This document shows, piece after piece, positions 1 through 8,466 of a stretch of 25,810 nt of DNA (position 1 is its first letter; each line of letters begins with the position of its first letter). The position numbers and the translations under genes are program-made. The notes beneath the pieces are model-generated. The model saw only the letters and a program-made list of their open reading frames with translations. It did no database searches and was not told the DNA's origin. The DNA is taken from assembly GCA_905212515.1 (NCBI GenBank), contig CAJMEU010000019.1, positions 1-25,810 on the forward strand. The letters run 5' to 3'. The stretch comes from an uncultured Oscillospiraceae bacterium (GTDB lineage: Bacteria; Bacillota; Clostridia; Oscillospirales; Ruminococcaceae).

Positions 1-1
1 T

Positions 2-769
2 ATCTTCAACGTGGCGGTGGCCGCAGTGGCCCTCATCGCCATTCACGAAGTGTACATGGCCTTCTCGCTCAAGTTCCCGTGGATCTACGTGGCCTTCGTG
101 CCGGTGACGCTGCTGGTGATGCTGAACGACGGGCGCAATATGCCGGGCTGGCTGTCCATGCCGGCGGTGCTGTATGCGATGCTGCTGTTTTTGTCGTGCT
201 GCGTCATCGGCCGCTCGCAGACGCTGCACTATGCCGACGTGGGCGGCATGGCCCTGTTCTCGGCGGTGATTTTGGCGTCCTTTTGGTCTATGCTGTATCT
301 GCGGGCCAGCTTTCCCAATCATTACGACGCCATCTATTTCATCCTGCTGGCCTTGGGCTTTGCCTGGGGCGGCGATACCTGCGCCTACTTTGCGGGCCGC
401 GCCTTCGGCAAACACAAGCTGGCGCCCATCGTAAGCCCGCACAAAACCGTGGAAGGCGCCGTGGGCGGCGTTTTGGGCAGTGTGCTGACGGGCTTGCTCA
501 TCACGGCAGCTTATAGCGCCGCGCTGGGTGGCCCCAGCTGCGCGGTGGCGGACGCCCGTTATTACGGCGCCATCGCCCTCATCGGCGCGGTCAGCAGCGT
601 GCTGGGCATCCTGGGCGATCTGACGGCCAGCGCCGTCAAGCGCCAGTGCGGCATCAAGGATTATGGGACTATTTTCCCCGGCCACGGCGGCATCCTGGAC
701 CGGTTCGACAGCGTGCTTTTTATCCTGCCGTTCCTGGCGCTGATCCTGTCGGCCGTGGTGGGGCACTGA
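2..769 (+). CDS. cdsA: Phosphatidate cytidylyltransferase (CDP-diglyceride synthase), 5' truncated by window edge
   Basis: CdsA makes CDP-diacylglycerol from phosphatidate and CTP at the cytoplasmic membrane, the branch point for phospholipid synthesis. The frame is open from base 2 with no convincing start, so the N-terminus lies upstream; roughly 25-30 residues are probably missing compared with the family. The visible protein is strongly hydrophobic with several membrane segments. Near its C-terminus (about 637-708) it has the CDP-diglyceride synthase signature, with SAVKR, KDYG, PGHGG and DRFDS in order. The TGA stop at 767-769 overlaps the AGGAGG ribosome binding site of dxr, so the two genes are very likely co-transcribed. 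The order cdsA-dxr-rseP-ispG-polC is common in Clostridia, which supports the call. The GTG at 11-13 is not a believable start because it falls inside a membrane segment. Confidence 0.95.
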   Translation: MFNVAVAAVALIAIHEVYMAFSLKFPWIYVAFVPVTLLVMLNDGRNMPGWLSMPAVLYAMLLFLSCCVIGRSQTLHYADVGGMALFSAVILASFWSMLYLRASFPNHYDAIYFILLALGFAWGGDTCAYFAGRAFGKHKLAPIVSPHKTVEGAVGGVLGSVLTGLLITAAYSAALGGPSCAVADARYYGAIALIGAVSSVLGILGDLTASAVKRQCGIKDYGTIFPGHGGILDRFDSVLFILPFLALILSAVVGH

Positions 770-780
770 GGAGGCGCGCA

Positions 781-1932
781 ATGGCAAAACGCATCACTTT
801 ACTGGGCAGCACCGGGTCCATCGGCACCCAAAGCCTGGATGTCGCGCGGGCCGAGGGCTATACCGTGTGCGGCCTGGCGGCCCACAGCAACACAGACCTG
901 CTGCTCAGGCAGATCGCCGAATTCCATCCCGCGGCCGTGGCCGTGACGCAAGAAGCGGCGGCCCGCAGGATGGACGCCGTCCTGGCCGGCCGGGCCGGCG
1001 CGCCGAGGCAGCTGAAGGGCCCGGAGGGCCTGCGCCAGCTGGCGGCCATGGACGGCGCGGACATCGTGCTGAACGCGGTGGTGGGCATCGCGGGGCTGCC
1101 GGCCACGTTGGCGGCCATTGAAAGCGGCCGCGACGTGGCCCTGGCCAATAAAGAGAGCCTGGTGACGGGCGGCCGCCTTGTGACGGACGCCGTGCGGGAC
1201 CACGGTGTGCACCTGCTGCCGGTGGACAGCGAACATTCCGCCATCTTTCAATGCCTGCAGGACGCATACTCGGCAAAGAGCCTGCAAAAAATACTGCTGA
1301 CAGCGTCCGGCGGCCCCTTCTTCGGCAGAAAGCGGGAGGAATTGGCCGGGGTGACGCGCCGCGACGCGCTGCGGCATCCCAACTGGAACATGGGCGCCAA
1401 GATCACCGTTGACTCGGCCACGCTGATGAACAAGGGCCTGGAGCTGATCGAGGCGGTGTGGCTATTCGGCTTGCCGCCCCAGCAGGTGCAGATCGTGGTG
1501 CAGCGCCAAAGCATCATCCACTCCATGGTGCAGTTCTCGGACCATTCCATTTTGGCGCAGCTGGGCGTGCCGGACATGCGCATCCCCATCCAATATGCCC
1601 TCACCTGGCCCCTGCGCGGCGGTCCCTGCGCGCCGGAGCTGGATTTTACGCAGCTGAAAAGCATCACCTTCGACCAGGCGGACGCGGATTCCTTCCGCTG
1701 TGTGGCAGCCTGCAAAAAGTCCATTGCCAAAGGCGGCCTTGCCCCCTGCGCGGCCAACGGCGCCAACGAGGAGGCCGTGCGCCTGTTCCTGGAGGACCGC
1801 ATCCCGTTTCTCAAGATCGGGGAGCTGGTGGAGGGGATCGTGGACAGTGAAACATTTGGGCAGCCCTACACACTGGATGATGTTTACGCATGCGACCGGA
1901 TGGCCCGCGCATACGTTTTAGCACATGTGTGA
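781..1932 (+). CDS. dxr: 1-deoxy-D-xylulose 5-phosphate reductoisomerase
   Basis: DXR converts 1-deoxyxylulose 5-phosphate to 2-C-methylerythritol 4-phosphate with NADPH and a divalent metal, the committed step of the MEP isoprenoid pathway. The 383-residue protein has the normal family length. It shows the NADPH-binding GSTGSIG (residues 9-15), ALANKESLV, the metal-binding VDSEHS (D149, E151), the substrate-loop TASGGPFF, and MNKGLELIEA (third metal ligand E221). These match the D150/E152/E231 triad of the E. coli enzyme. The ATG at 781 was chosen because AGGAGG at 769-774 precedes it and the Rossmann fold begins at once; the frame is open further upstream, but that part is cdsA read out of frame. 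It sits 11 bases after cdsA and shares the operon with ispG, a later enzyme of the same pathway. Confidence 0.97.
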   Translation: MAKRITLLGSTGSIGTQSLDVARAEGYTVCGLAAHSNTDLLLRQIAEFHPAAVAVTQEAAARRMDAVLAGRAGAPRQLKGPEGLRQLAAMDGADIVLNAVVGIAGLPATLAAIESGRDVALANKESLVTGGRLVTDAVRDHGVHLLPVDSEHSAIFQCLQDAYSAKSLQKILLTASGGPFFGRKREELAGVTRRDALRHPNWNMGAKITVDSATLMNKGLELIEAVWLFGLPPQQVQIVVQRQSIIHSMVQFSDHSILAQLGVPDMRIPIQYALTWPLRGGPCAPELDFTQLKSITFDQADADSFRCVAACKKSIAKGGLAPCAANGANEEAVRLFLEDRIPFLKIGELVEGIVDSETFGQPYTLDDVYACDRMARAYVLAHV

Positions 1933-1971
1933 ATCGGCTGCCGCCCCGTTGCGGCGGAAAGGTGGTAAGAT

Positions 1972-3006
1972 ATGGGTTCTTTTTTGCTGACGCTGGTGGC
2001 GTCGGTGCTGGTATTCAGCGCGGTGATCCTCATCCATGAGCTGGGCCATTTCATCACGGCCAAGCTCAGCGGCATCAAGGTGAATGAATTCGCGCTGGGC
2101 ATGGGGCCGCAGCTCTTTCATTTCGGCAAAGGCGAGACGACCTACTCGCTGCGGCTGTTCCCCGTGGGCGGCTTTGTAAGCATGGAGGGCGAGGACGAGG
2201 ACAGCCCGGACCCGCGCTCCTATTTCCGCGCGCCGGTCAGCCGGCGCATCCTGGTGACGGTGGCCGGCGCCGTCATGAACCTGATCCTGGGTTTTGCGGT
2301 GCTGGTGGCGGTGGTGTGCATGCAGGACGCCGTGCTCAGCCGCACGGTGGGGGATTTTTACCCGGACGCCTCCACCCAGCAGCACGGCCTGCAGGTGGGG
2401 GATACCATCCTGGCCGTAAACGGCCGGCGCTGCTTCATTGCCAACGACGTCAGCTACGAGTTCGCGCGCACCCAGCAGAACACGGCCGATCTCACCGTGC
2501 AGCGGGACGGCAAAAAAGTGGAGCTGAAAAACGTGGTGTTCGACACCCGCACCGACGAGGACGGCAACACCTATATGGTCATCGACTTCATGGTGTATCC
2601 CGTTGAAAAAACAGTGGGCAACGTGCTGGCGGAGGCGGGCCGCTGGACGGTCAGTTTCGCCCGCATGGTGGTTCTGAGCCTGGCCGATCTGGTAACGGGC
2701 CGCGTGGCGGTGAACAACCTGTCCGGGCCGGTGGGCATCGTACAGGCCATCGGGCAGGCGTCCAGCTACGGCCTGCAGTCGCTGCTGCTTTTGCTGGCGC
2801 TCATCACGGTGAACCTGGGCGTGTTCAACCTGCTGCCCCTGCCGGCGCTGGACGGCGGCCGGCTGGTGTTCCTGCTGCTGGAAGCCGTGCGCCGCAAGCC
2901 CATCCCCCAGAAATACGAGATGGTCATCAACGCGGCGGGCTTTATCTTCCTGATCGGCCTGATGTGTTTTGCCACCTTCAACGATATCACGCGCCTGTTC
3001 CACTGA
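1972..3006 (+). CDS. rseP: Site-2 intramembrane zinc metalloprotease (RseP/RasP family)
   Basis: This family cleaves membrane-embedded substrates such as anti-sigma factors and leftover signal peptides. The 344-residue protein has the zinc motif HELGH (H22, E23, H26) in the first membrane helix. A single PDZ domain lies at roughly residues 125-195. The third zinc ligand is in NLLPLPALDGG (D294) in a later helix, and a final helix lies near the C-terminus. The start at 1972 follows the purine-rich GAAAGGTGG about 7 bases upstream. A small GC hairpin (1940-1944 with 1951-1955) lies in the 39-base gap after dxr but has no T-run. The substrate cannot be told from sequence. The ECF-like sigma operon 6.5 kb downstream has no visible single-pass anti-sigma factor for it to cleave, so a link would be speculation. 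Confidence 0.95.
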   Translation: MGSFLLTLVASVLVFSAVILIHELGHFITAKLSGIKVNEFALGMGPQLFHFGKGETTYSLRLFPVGGFVSMEGEDEDSPDPRSYFRAPVSRRILVTVAGAVMNLILGFAVLVAVVCMQDAVLSRTVGDFYPDASTQQHGLQVGDTILAVNGRRCFIANDVSYEFARTQQNTADLTVQRDGKKVELKNVVFDTRTDEDGNTYMVIDFMVYPVEKTVGNVLAEAGRWTVSFARMVVLSLADLVTGRVAVNNLSGPVGIVQAIGQASSYGLQSLLLLLALITVNLGVFNLLPLPALDGGRLVFLLLEAVRRKPIPQKYEMVINAAGFIFLIGLMCFATFNDITRLFH

Positions 3007-3031
3007 CCGGCGTTTGAAGAGAGGTGCTTTC

Positions 3032-4078
3032 ATGCGTAAAAAAACCAGGGAAGTAAAAATCGGCACCGTCCGCATCGGCGCGGGCAATCCCGTGGCGGTG
3101 CAAAGCATGCTGAACGTGCCGGTGCGGGATATTGCCGGCAACGTGGCCCAGGCAAAGCGCCTGGAGGCGGAGGGCTGCCAGATCATCCGCGTCACCGTGC
3201 CCTCGCCGGAGGACGCCGCGGTGGTGGCCGCCCTGAAAGATGCCGTGGCCATGCCGGTGGTGGCGGATATCCATTTCGACTACAAGGCGGCCTTGGCCGC
3301 CATCGCCGCGGGCGCGGACAAGATCCGCCTGAACCCCGGCAACATCGGCGGGGACGAGCGGGTGGCCCAGGTGGTGGCCGCCTGCCGGGAAAGGCAGATC
3401 CCCATCCGCATCGGCGTAAACGGCGGCAGCCTGGAACAGCATATTTTGGAAAAATACGGCCGCGTGACGCCCGAAGCCTTGGTGGAGAGCGCCCTATACC
3501 ATGTGCGCCTGTTGGAAAAACACGGGTTTTATGACATCGTCATCTCCATCAAATCCTCCAACGTGCCCATTGTGGTGGAGGCGTACCGCCGGCTGAGCCA
3601 GGCGTGCGATTACCCGCTGCATGTGGGCGTGACCGAGGCGGGTACATATCGCATGGGGCTGGTCAAGTCGGCCATGGGCATCGGCGCGCTGCTGATGGAG
3701 GGCATCGGCGACACCATCCGCGTGTCGCTGACCGACCAGCCGGAAAAAGAAGTGCGCGCCGGCTTCGACATCCTGCGGGCGGCGGGCCATTTCGTGCCCG
3801 GGCCGGAGGTCATCAGCTGCCCCACCTGCGGGCGCACCAACATCGATGTGGCACAGATCGCCGCCGAGGTGGAAGAGCGTCTGCGCGGCTGTAAAAAACA
3901 GGTGAAGGTGGCCGTGATGGGCTGCGTGGTGAACGGCCCGGGCGAGGCCAAGGGCGCGGACATCGGCATCGCCGGCGGCAGGGACTGCGCCATGCTGTTC
4001 GTCAAAGGGCGGCAGGTGCGCATGCTGCGGGGCGATATCGTGGGCCAGCTGGTGGAAGAAGTGCAGCGGCTGCTGTAA
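3032..4078 (+). CDS. ispG: 4-hydroxy-3-methylbut-2-enyl diphosphate synthase (GcpE)
   Basis: IspG reduces methylerythritol cyclodiphosphate to HMBPP, the penultimate MEP-pathway step, using a [4Fe-4S] cluster. The 348-residue protein has the usual bacterial length. It begins with RKKTREVKIGTVRIG and the typical PVAVQSM segment, then a TIM-barrel part. The C-terminal cluster domain carries C263 and C266 (SCPTCGRTNI), C298 (MGCVVNGPGE) and E305, which are the known iron ligands. The ATG at 3032 follows GAAGAGAGG at about 3016-3024; in-frame codons further upstream belong to the end of rseP. With dxr two genes upstream, this operon supplies two of the MEP steps; the other steps are not in the window. 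Confidence 0.97.
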   Translation: MRKKTREVKIGTVRIGAGNPVAVQSMLNVPVRDIAGNVAQAKRLEAEGCQIIRVTVPSPEDAAVVAALKDAVAMPVVADIHFDYKAALAAIAAGADKIRLNPGNIGGDERVAQVVAACRERQIPIRIGVNGGSLEQHILEKYGRVTPEALVESALYHVRLLEKHGFYDIVISIKSSNVPIVVEAYRRLSQACDYPLHVGVTEAGTYRMGLVKSAMGIGALLMEGIGDTIRVSLTDQPEKEVRAGFDILRAAGHFVPGPEVISCPTCGRTNIDVAQIAAEVEERLRGCKKQVKVAVMGCVVNGPGEAKGADIGIAGGRDCAMLFVKGRQVRMLRGDIVGQLVEEVQRLL

Positions 4079-4118
4079 GCGGAAAATATAGGAAGTTGAC
4101 AATAGGTGCTTTGAACGG

Positions 4119-5843
4119 ATGAAACCCTTGCTGACAAAGCTTTGGCCGCAGTTCTCGGCGGACGAGGCGTTTATGGCCAGCTTTTCCGGCGCCCTGGTGG
4201 AGCGCGTGGAGGCCGACCGAAGAGAGAAGATCATCACGGTGGTATACCGCACCGTGGCCCCGGTGCCCGGCGATCAGCGGGCGCGGCTGGCCGCGTCGCT
4301 GGCGCCGCTGCTCCCGGGCTTTGCAGTAAAACTGCAGGGCCTGTTTGACTATGAGCGCCTGACCCCCGCCGCGGTGCTGGACCTGGCGGAGGAATTGAAG
4401 GAGGACGGCCTGCCTATCAATGGCTTCCTGGCCGGGGCAGAGGCGCAGTTCGGCGGAGAAGCCATCGAGGTGCACGTGAAAAACGGCACCGAGTTGCTGA
4501 CCCTGATCGAATTTAGCCGCCATTTGGAGGAATTGATCGAGGCGCGCACCGGCGTGAGGCCCGCAGTGCGTTTGGTGGGCGACGGGGAGATCGTGGCCGA
4601 GGAAGTGGAACAGGCCATCTTAAAAAAGGCCCCGGTGAAGCAGTATGTGAAAAAACAGGGCCCTGTGCTGAAGGTGGAAGGGCTGCCGCTGGAGGACGCG
4701 CCGGCCAAAGTGGTGGCGGGCCACACGTTCCAGCCCGCCGGGTTCACCAAACTGTCCGACCTGGGCGGCCAGGCGGCCGGCAAGGTCACCGTGTGGGGCG
4801 ATGTGTTCTTCACCGAGCTCAAGGGCAGCTTCAACAAGATCTACTCCATCTCCCTCACGGATTACACCGGCTCCATCAATTTGAAGATCCGCATGAAGCC
4901 GGACGAAAACAGCTCGGCCTGGGACGACATCGGCCCGGGCGATACGCTGATCGTCAAGGGCGACTGCGCCTTTGACAAATACGAGCGGGACTATGTGGTC
5001 TACCCCTACGACGTGCTGAAAGTGGTGCGTAAAGCGCGCCAGGACACGGCCGAGGAAAAGCGGGTGGAGCTGCACCTGCACACAAAGCTCTCCAGCATGG
5101 ACGGCTTCTGCGACCCCAAGGCCGCCGTTAAAATGGCCCACCGCATGGGCCACCGGGCCGTGGCCATCACGGATCACGGCGTGGTGCAGGGTTACCCCGA
5201 GGCCATGCTGGCCGTGGACGACATCCATAAAAAGGACCCGGACTTCAAGCTGATCTACGGCTGCGAGGCCTATTTTGTGGACGATATGGTGCCTGTGGTA
5301 TACGGCAAGGACGCGGGCCCCCTGGAACAGTCCTTTGTGGTGTTCGACTTGGAGACCACGGGCCTTTCCCCTCTGGAATGCCGCATCACCGAGCTGGGCG
5401 CGGTGGTGGTGGAGAACGGGGAGATCACCGAGAGCTACAACGCCTTTGCCGACCCGGGCTGCCATATCCCCGAAGAGGTGACGAAGCTGACGGGCATCAC
5501 CGACGAGATGGTGGCCGGCGCCGACGACCAGGAGACCGCCGTGCGCAAATTCCTCGATTTCGTAAACGGCCGCGTGCTGGTGGCGCACAACGCCCACGGG
5601 TTCGATATCCGCTTCATCAAAATAGCGGCCGAGCGCTGCGGCATCCCCTTCAAAAACACCTACATCGACACGCTGCCTTTGGCGCAGGCACTGTACCTGG
5701 GGCTGCACAATTACAAGCTGGACACCATCGGCAAATATCTGGAGATCCCGCCCTTCGAGCATCACCGCGCCTGCGACGACGCCCGCGCCCTGGCGCAGAT
5801 CTTCGTCAAGATGATCGAGGATCTGAATTTGCGCGGCGTCTAG
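4119..5843 (+). CDS. polC: DNA polymerase III PolC, N-terminal part, ended by an in-frame TAG
   Basis: PolC is the replicative polymerase of low-GC Gram-positive lineages, with a built-in proofreading exonuclease. This 574-residue part holds the N-terminal domain, an OB-fold (about residues 215-310), the start of the PHP domain (HLHTKLSSMDG, H319 and H321; ITDHG), and the DnaQ-type exonuclease inserted in it (VVFDLETTGLSP near residue 410; later HNAHGFDIRF and HHRACDDA). The reading frame stops at TAG 5841-5843, just after the exonuclease, but the same frame continues with normal PolC sequence to 8396. The combined frame is 1,425 sense codons plus stops, about the usual PolC length, so nothing but this one codon is wrong. 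The start at 4119 has only a weak ribosome binding site (AGGTG at 4105-4109). Taken alone, this piece lacks the polymerase core. Confidence 0.93.
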   Translation: MKPLLTKLWPQFSADEAFMASFSGALVERVEADRREKIITVVYRTVAPVPGDQRARLAASLAPLLPGFAVKLQGLFDYERLTPAAVLDLAEELKEDGLPINGFLAGAEAQFGGEAIEVHVKNGTELLTLIEFSRHLEELIEARTGVRPAVRLVGDGEIVAEEVEQAILKKAPVKQYVKKQGPVLKVEGLPLEDAPAKVVAGHTFQPAGFTKLSDLGGQAAGKVTVWGDVFFTELKGSFNKIYSISLTDYTGSINLKIRMKPDENSSAWDDIGPGDTLIVKGDCAFDKYERDYVVYPYDVLKVVRKARQDTAEEKRVELHLHTKLSSMDGFCDPKAAVKMAHRMGHRAVAITDHGVVQGYPEAMLAVDDIHKKDPDFKLIYGCEAYFVDDMVPVVYGKDAGPLEQSFVVFDLETTGLSPLECRITELGAVVVENGEITESYNAFADPGCHIPEEVTKLTGITDEMVAGADDQETAVRKFLDFVNGRVLVAHNAHGFDIRFIKIAAERCGIPFKNTYIDTLPLAQALYLGLHNYKLDTIGKYLEIPPFEHHRACDDARALAQIFVKMIEDLNLRGV

Positions 5844-5855
5844 GCGCTGGAACAG

Positions 5856-8396
5856 GTGAACACGGGCCTGGGCAGCACCCGGGCCCTGGCCAAAAAGAAC
5901 TTTCACCTCATCATCCTGGTGAAAGACCAGGCGGGTATGAAAAATCTGTACCAGATCGTCTCGGCCGCGCACATGGATTATTTCTTCAAGGTGCCCCGCG
6001 TGCCCCGCAGTTTGCTGAACAAATACCGGGAGGGGCTGCTGATCGGCTCAGCCTGCGAGGCGGGTGAGCTGTACCGCGCCATTGTGGAGGGCCGCAGCTT
6101 TGCTGAACTGAAAGAGATCGCCGCTTATTATGACTTCCTGGAAATACAGCCCCTGGGTAACAACGAATACATGCTGCGCGAGCATATCGTGGATTCTGTT
6201 GAGCAGATCCAGGAATTCAACAAAACCGTGGTGCGCCTGGGCGAGGCGCTGAACAAGCCCGTCGTGGCCACGGGCGACGTGCATTTTATGGACCCGGAGG
6301 ATTCCGTGTACCGGGCGGTGCTGCAGGCGGGCAACGGCTTTGCCGACGCGGACAATCAGGCGCCGCTGTATTTCCGCGATACCGAGGATATGCTCAAGCA
6401 GTTCAGCTATCTGCCGGGGGAAAAGGCCTATGAAGTGGTGGTGACCAATCCCAACAAGATCGCGGATGTGATCTCGGGCGATGTGCGGGCCATCCCCAAA
6501 GGGCTGTACACGCCCAGCATCGAAGGCGCGGACGAATCCCTGCGCGAGGACACCATGCGCAACGCCAGACAGCGCTACGGCGACCCGCTGCCCCCCATCA
6601 TCGACCAGCGCCTCACGCGGGAGCTGGACTCCATCATCAAGCACGGCTTTGCCGTTTTGTACGTCATCGCCCAGCGGCTGGTGCTGAAAAGCGAGGAGTA
6701 CGGCTACCTGGTGGGTTCCCGCGGGTCCGTGGGCTCCTCGGCCGTGGCGCATTTTTCGGGCATTTCCGAAGTAAACAGCCTGCCGCCCCACTACCTGTGC
6801 CCCCAGTGCAAATGGAGCCAGTTTTTCACCGACGGCAGCGTGGCCGACGGTTTTGACCTGCCGGATAAAAACTGCCCGCAATGCGGCGCCAAATGCATCG
6901 TGGACGGCCACGACATCCCCTTCGAGACGTTCCTGGGCTTCGACGGCGACAAAGAGCCGGATATCGACCTGAACTTCTCCGGCGACGTGCAAAGCCGCAT
7001 CCATCGCTACACCGAGGACATCTTCGGCAAAGACCATGTGTTCAAGGCGGGCACCATCTCCGGCCTGCAGGACAAAACGGCTTACGGCTACGTTAAAAAA
7101 TATCTGGAAGAGCGGGGCCGCACCGTGAACCACGCCGAGGAGAACCGCCTGGTGCAGGGCTGCGTGGGCGTGAAGCGCACCACGGGCCAGCACCCCGGCG
7201 GCATGGTGGTGGTGCCCAGCAATTACGACGTGTACGACTTCTGCCCCGTGCAGCACCCGGCGGACGACCGGGACAAGGGCGTCATCACCACCCATTTCGA
7301 GTTCAAATACCTGCACGACACCATCCTCAAGCTGGACGAGCTGGGCCACGACGTGCCCACCATGTACAAATATCTGGAGGACATGACCGGCATCAAAATG
7401 ACGGACGTGCCCATGAACGATCAGAAGGTGATCTCGCTGCTGATCTCACCGGAAGCGTTGGGCGTCACCACAGAGCAGATCGACAGCCAGACGGGCACCT
7501 TCGGCATCCCGGAGATGGGCACCAACTTTGTGCGCGGCATGCTGATTGAAGCCCAGCCCAAAAGCTTTTCGGACCTGATCCAGATCTCGGGCCTCTCCCA
7601 CGGCACGGACGTGTGGAACGGCAACGCCCAGGACCTCATCCGCGACGGCGTATGCACCATTTCCGACGTGATCGGCACCCGCGACAGCATCATGACGTAC
7701 CTGCTGCACAAGGGCGTGGAGCCCAAGCAGGCGTTCACCATCATGGAGCTGACGCGAAAGGGCAAGGTGGCCAAAAGCGGCTTCCCCGAAGGCGTGGAGG
7801 AGATGCTGCGCCAGCACGACGTGCCGGAATGGTATCTGGACAGCTGCAAAAAGATCAAATATATGTTCCCCAAGGGCCACGCGGTGGCCTACCTGATGGC
7901 CGCCGTGCGCCTGATGTGGTTCAAGGTCTACCATCCGCTGGCCTTTTACGCCACGTATTTTACCGTGCGCGGCGAGGATATCGACTACGACGCGGCCGTG
8001 GGCGGCGTGAAGGTGGCCAAACTGCACCTGAAAGAGGTGAACGCCCGCCTGAAGGAAGAGAAGAAGGCCAAGGACGAGGACATCCTGGCCAGCCTGCAGA
8101 TCGTGAACGAGATTTTGCAGCGGGGCTTTGAATTCCTGCCTGTGCGCGTGGGCAAAAGCCGCGCCAAGGTGTACGTGGTGGAGGACGGGAAGATCCGCCT
8201 GCCCTACATGGCCCTGAAGGGCCTGGGCGAAAGCGTGGCCACCGCCCTGGAACAGGCCACGCTGAACGGCCAGCAGTACCTCTCGGCCGATGAGCTGCAG
8301 GCGGTCTGCGGCGCTTCCAGCACGGTGATGGACCAACTGGCGGAGATCGGCGCGCTGGGCGATCTGCCGAAATCGAACCAGGTGTCCTTCTTCTAA
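5856..8396 (+). CDS. polC: DNA polymerase III PolC, C-terminal part (polymerase core), same frame as the N-terminal part
   Basis: This frame carries the rest of PolC: the second PHP portion with YFFKVPRVPRSLL and GLLIGSACEAGEL, a cysteine-rich zinc element (CPQC at about 6799-6810 and CPQCGAKC at about 6874-6897), and the catalytic PDIDLNF (full-length D948 and D950). Palm, fingers and helix-hairpin-helix parts follow. The C-terminus NQVSFF resembles the clamp-binding QxSLF peptide that ends PolC proteins. The GTG at 5856 is only the first possible start after the TAG at 5841. It has no clear Shine-Dalgarno sequence, and the four codons between TAG and GTG (A-L-E-Q) still fit the polymerase, so independent initiation here is doubtful. 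Product and completeness of the sequence are secure; how or whether the protein is made is not. Confidence 0.92.
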   Translation: MNTGLGSTRALAKKNFHLIILVKDQAGMKNLYQIVSAAHMDYFFKVPRVPRSLLNKYREGLLIGSACEAGELYRAIVEGRSFAELKEIAAYYDFLEIQPLGNNEYMLREHIVDSVEQIQEFNKTVVRLGEALNKPVVATGDVHFMDPEDSVYRAVLQAGNGFADADNQAPLYFRDTEDMLKQFSYLPGEKAYEVVVTNPNKIADVISGDVRAIPKGLYTPSIEGADESLREDTMRNARQRYGDPLPPIIDQRLTRELDSIIKHGFAVLYVIAQRLVLKSEEYGYLVGSRGSVGSSAVAHFSGISEVNSLPPHYLCPQCKWSQFFTDGSVADGFDLPDKNCPQCGAKCIVDGHDIPFETFLGFDGDKEPDIDLNFSGDVQSRIHRYTEDIFGKDHVFKAGTISGLQDKTAYGYVKKYLEERGRTVNHAEENRLVQGCVGVKRTTGQHPGGMVVVPSNYDVYDFCPVQHPADDRDKGVITTHFEFKYLHDTILKLDELGHDVPTMYKYLEDMTGIKMTDVPMNDQKVISLLISPEALGVTTEQIDSQTGTFGIPEMGTNFVRGMLIEAQPKSFSDLIQISGLSHGTDVWNGNAQDLIRDGVCTISDVIGTRDSIMTYLLHKGVEPKQAFTIMELTRKGKVAKSGFPEGVEEMLRQHDVPEWYLDSCKKIKYMFPKGHAVAYLMAAVRLMWFKVYHPLAFYATYFTVRGEDIDYDAAVGGVKVAKLHLKEVNARLKEEKKAKDEDILASLQIVNEILQRGFEFLPVRVGKSRAKVYVVEDGKIRLPYMALKGLGESVATALEQATLNGQQYLSADELQAVCGASSTVMDQLAEIGALGDLPKSNQVSFF

Positions 8397-8466
8397 TGTC
8401 CAATAAAAAGCAAACCGGAGAACGAAGGAAGAAATACATGGAAATTGGGAGAGGCGCGGTGGAACG

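Noticed and set aside
646..780. Longer N-terminus for DXR starting at 646
   Set aside because: It is arginine/proline-rich sequence overlapping cdsA in another frame; the ribosome binding site and Rossmann motif place the start at 781.
1940..1955. GC hairpin between dxr and rseP as a terminator
   Set aside because: The 5-bp stem has no T-run and lies against the rseP ribosome binding site; the operon evidently continues.
4096..4124. Perfect TTGACA at 4096-4101 upstream of polC
   Set aside because: At 17-base spacing the -10 position would be ATGAAA, the polC start itself, which is a poor -10 and would put the transcript start inside the gene.
5844..5858. Independent start for a separate second polymerase gene at GTG 5856
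   Set aside because: No Shine-Dalgarno sequence is visible, and the codons between the TAG and the GTG already fit PolC, so the interruption is better described as one nonsense codon in one gene.
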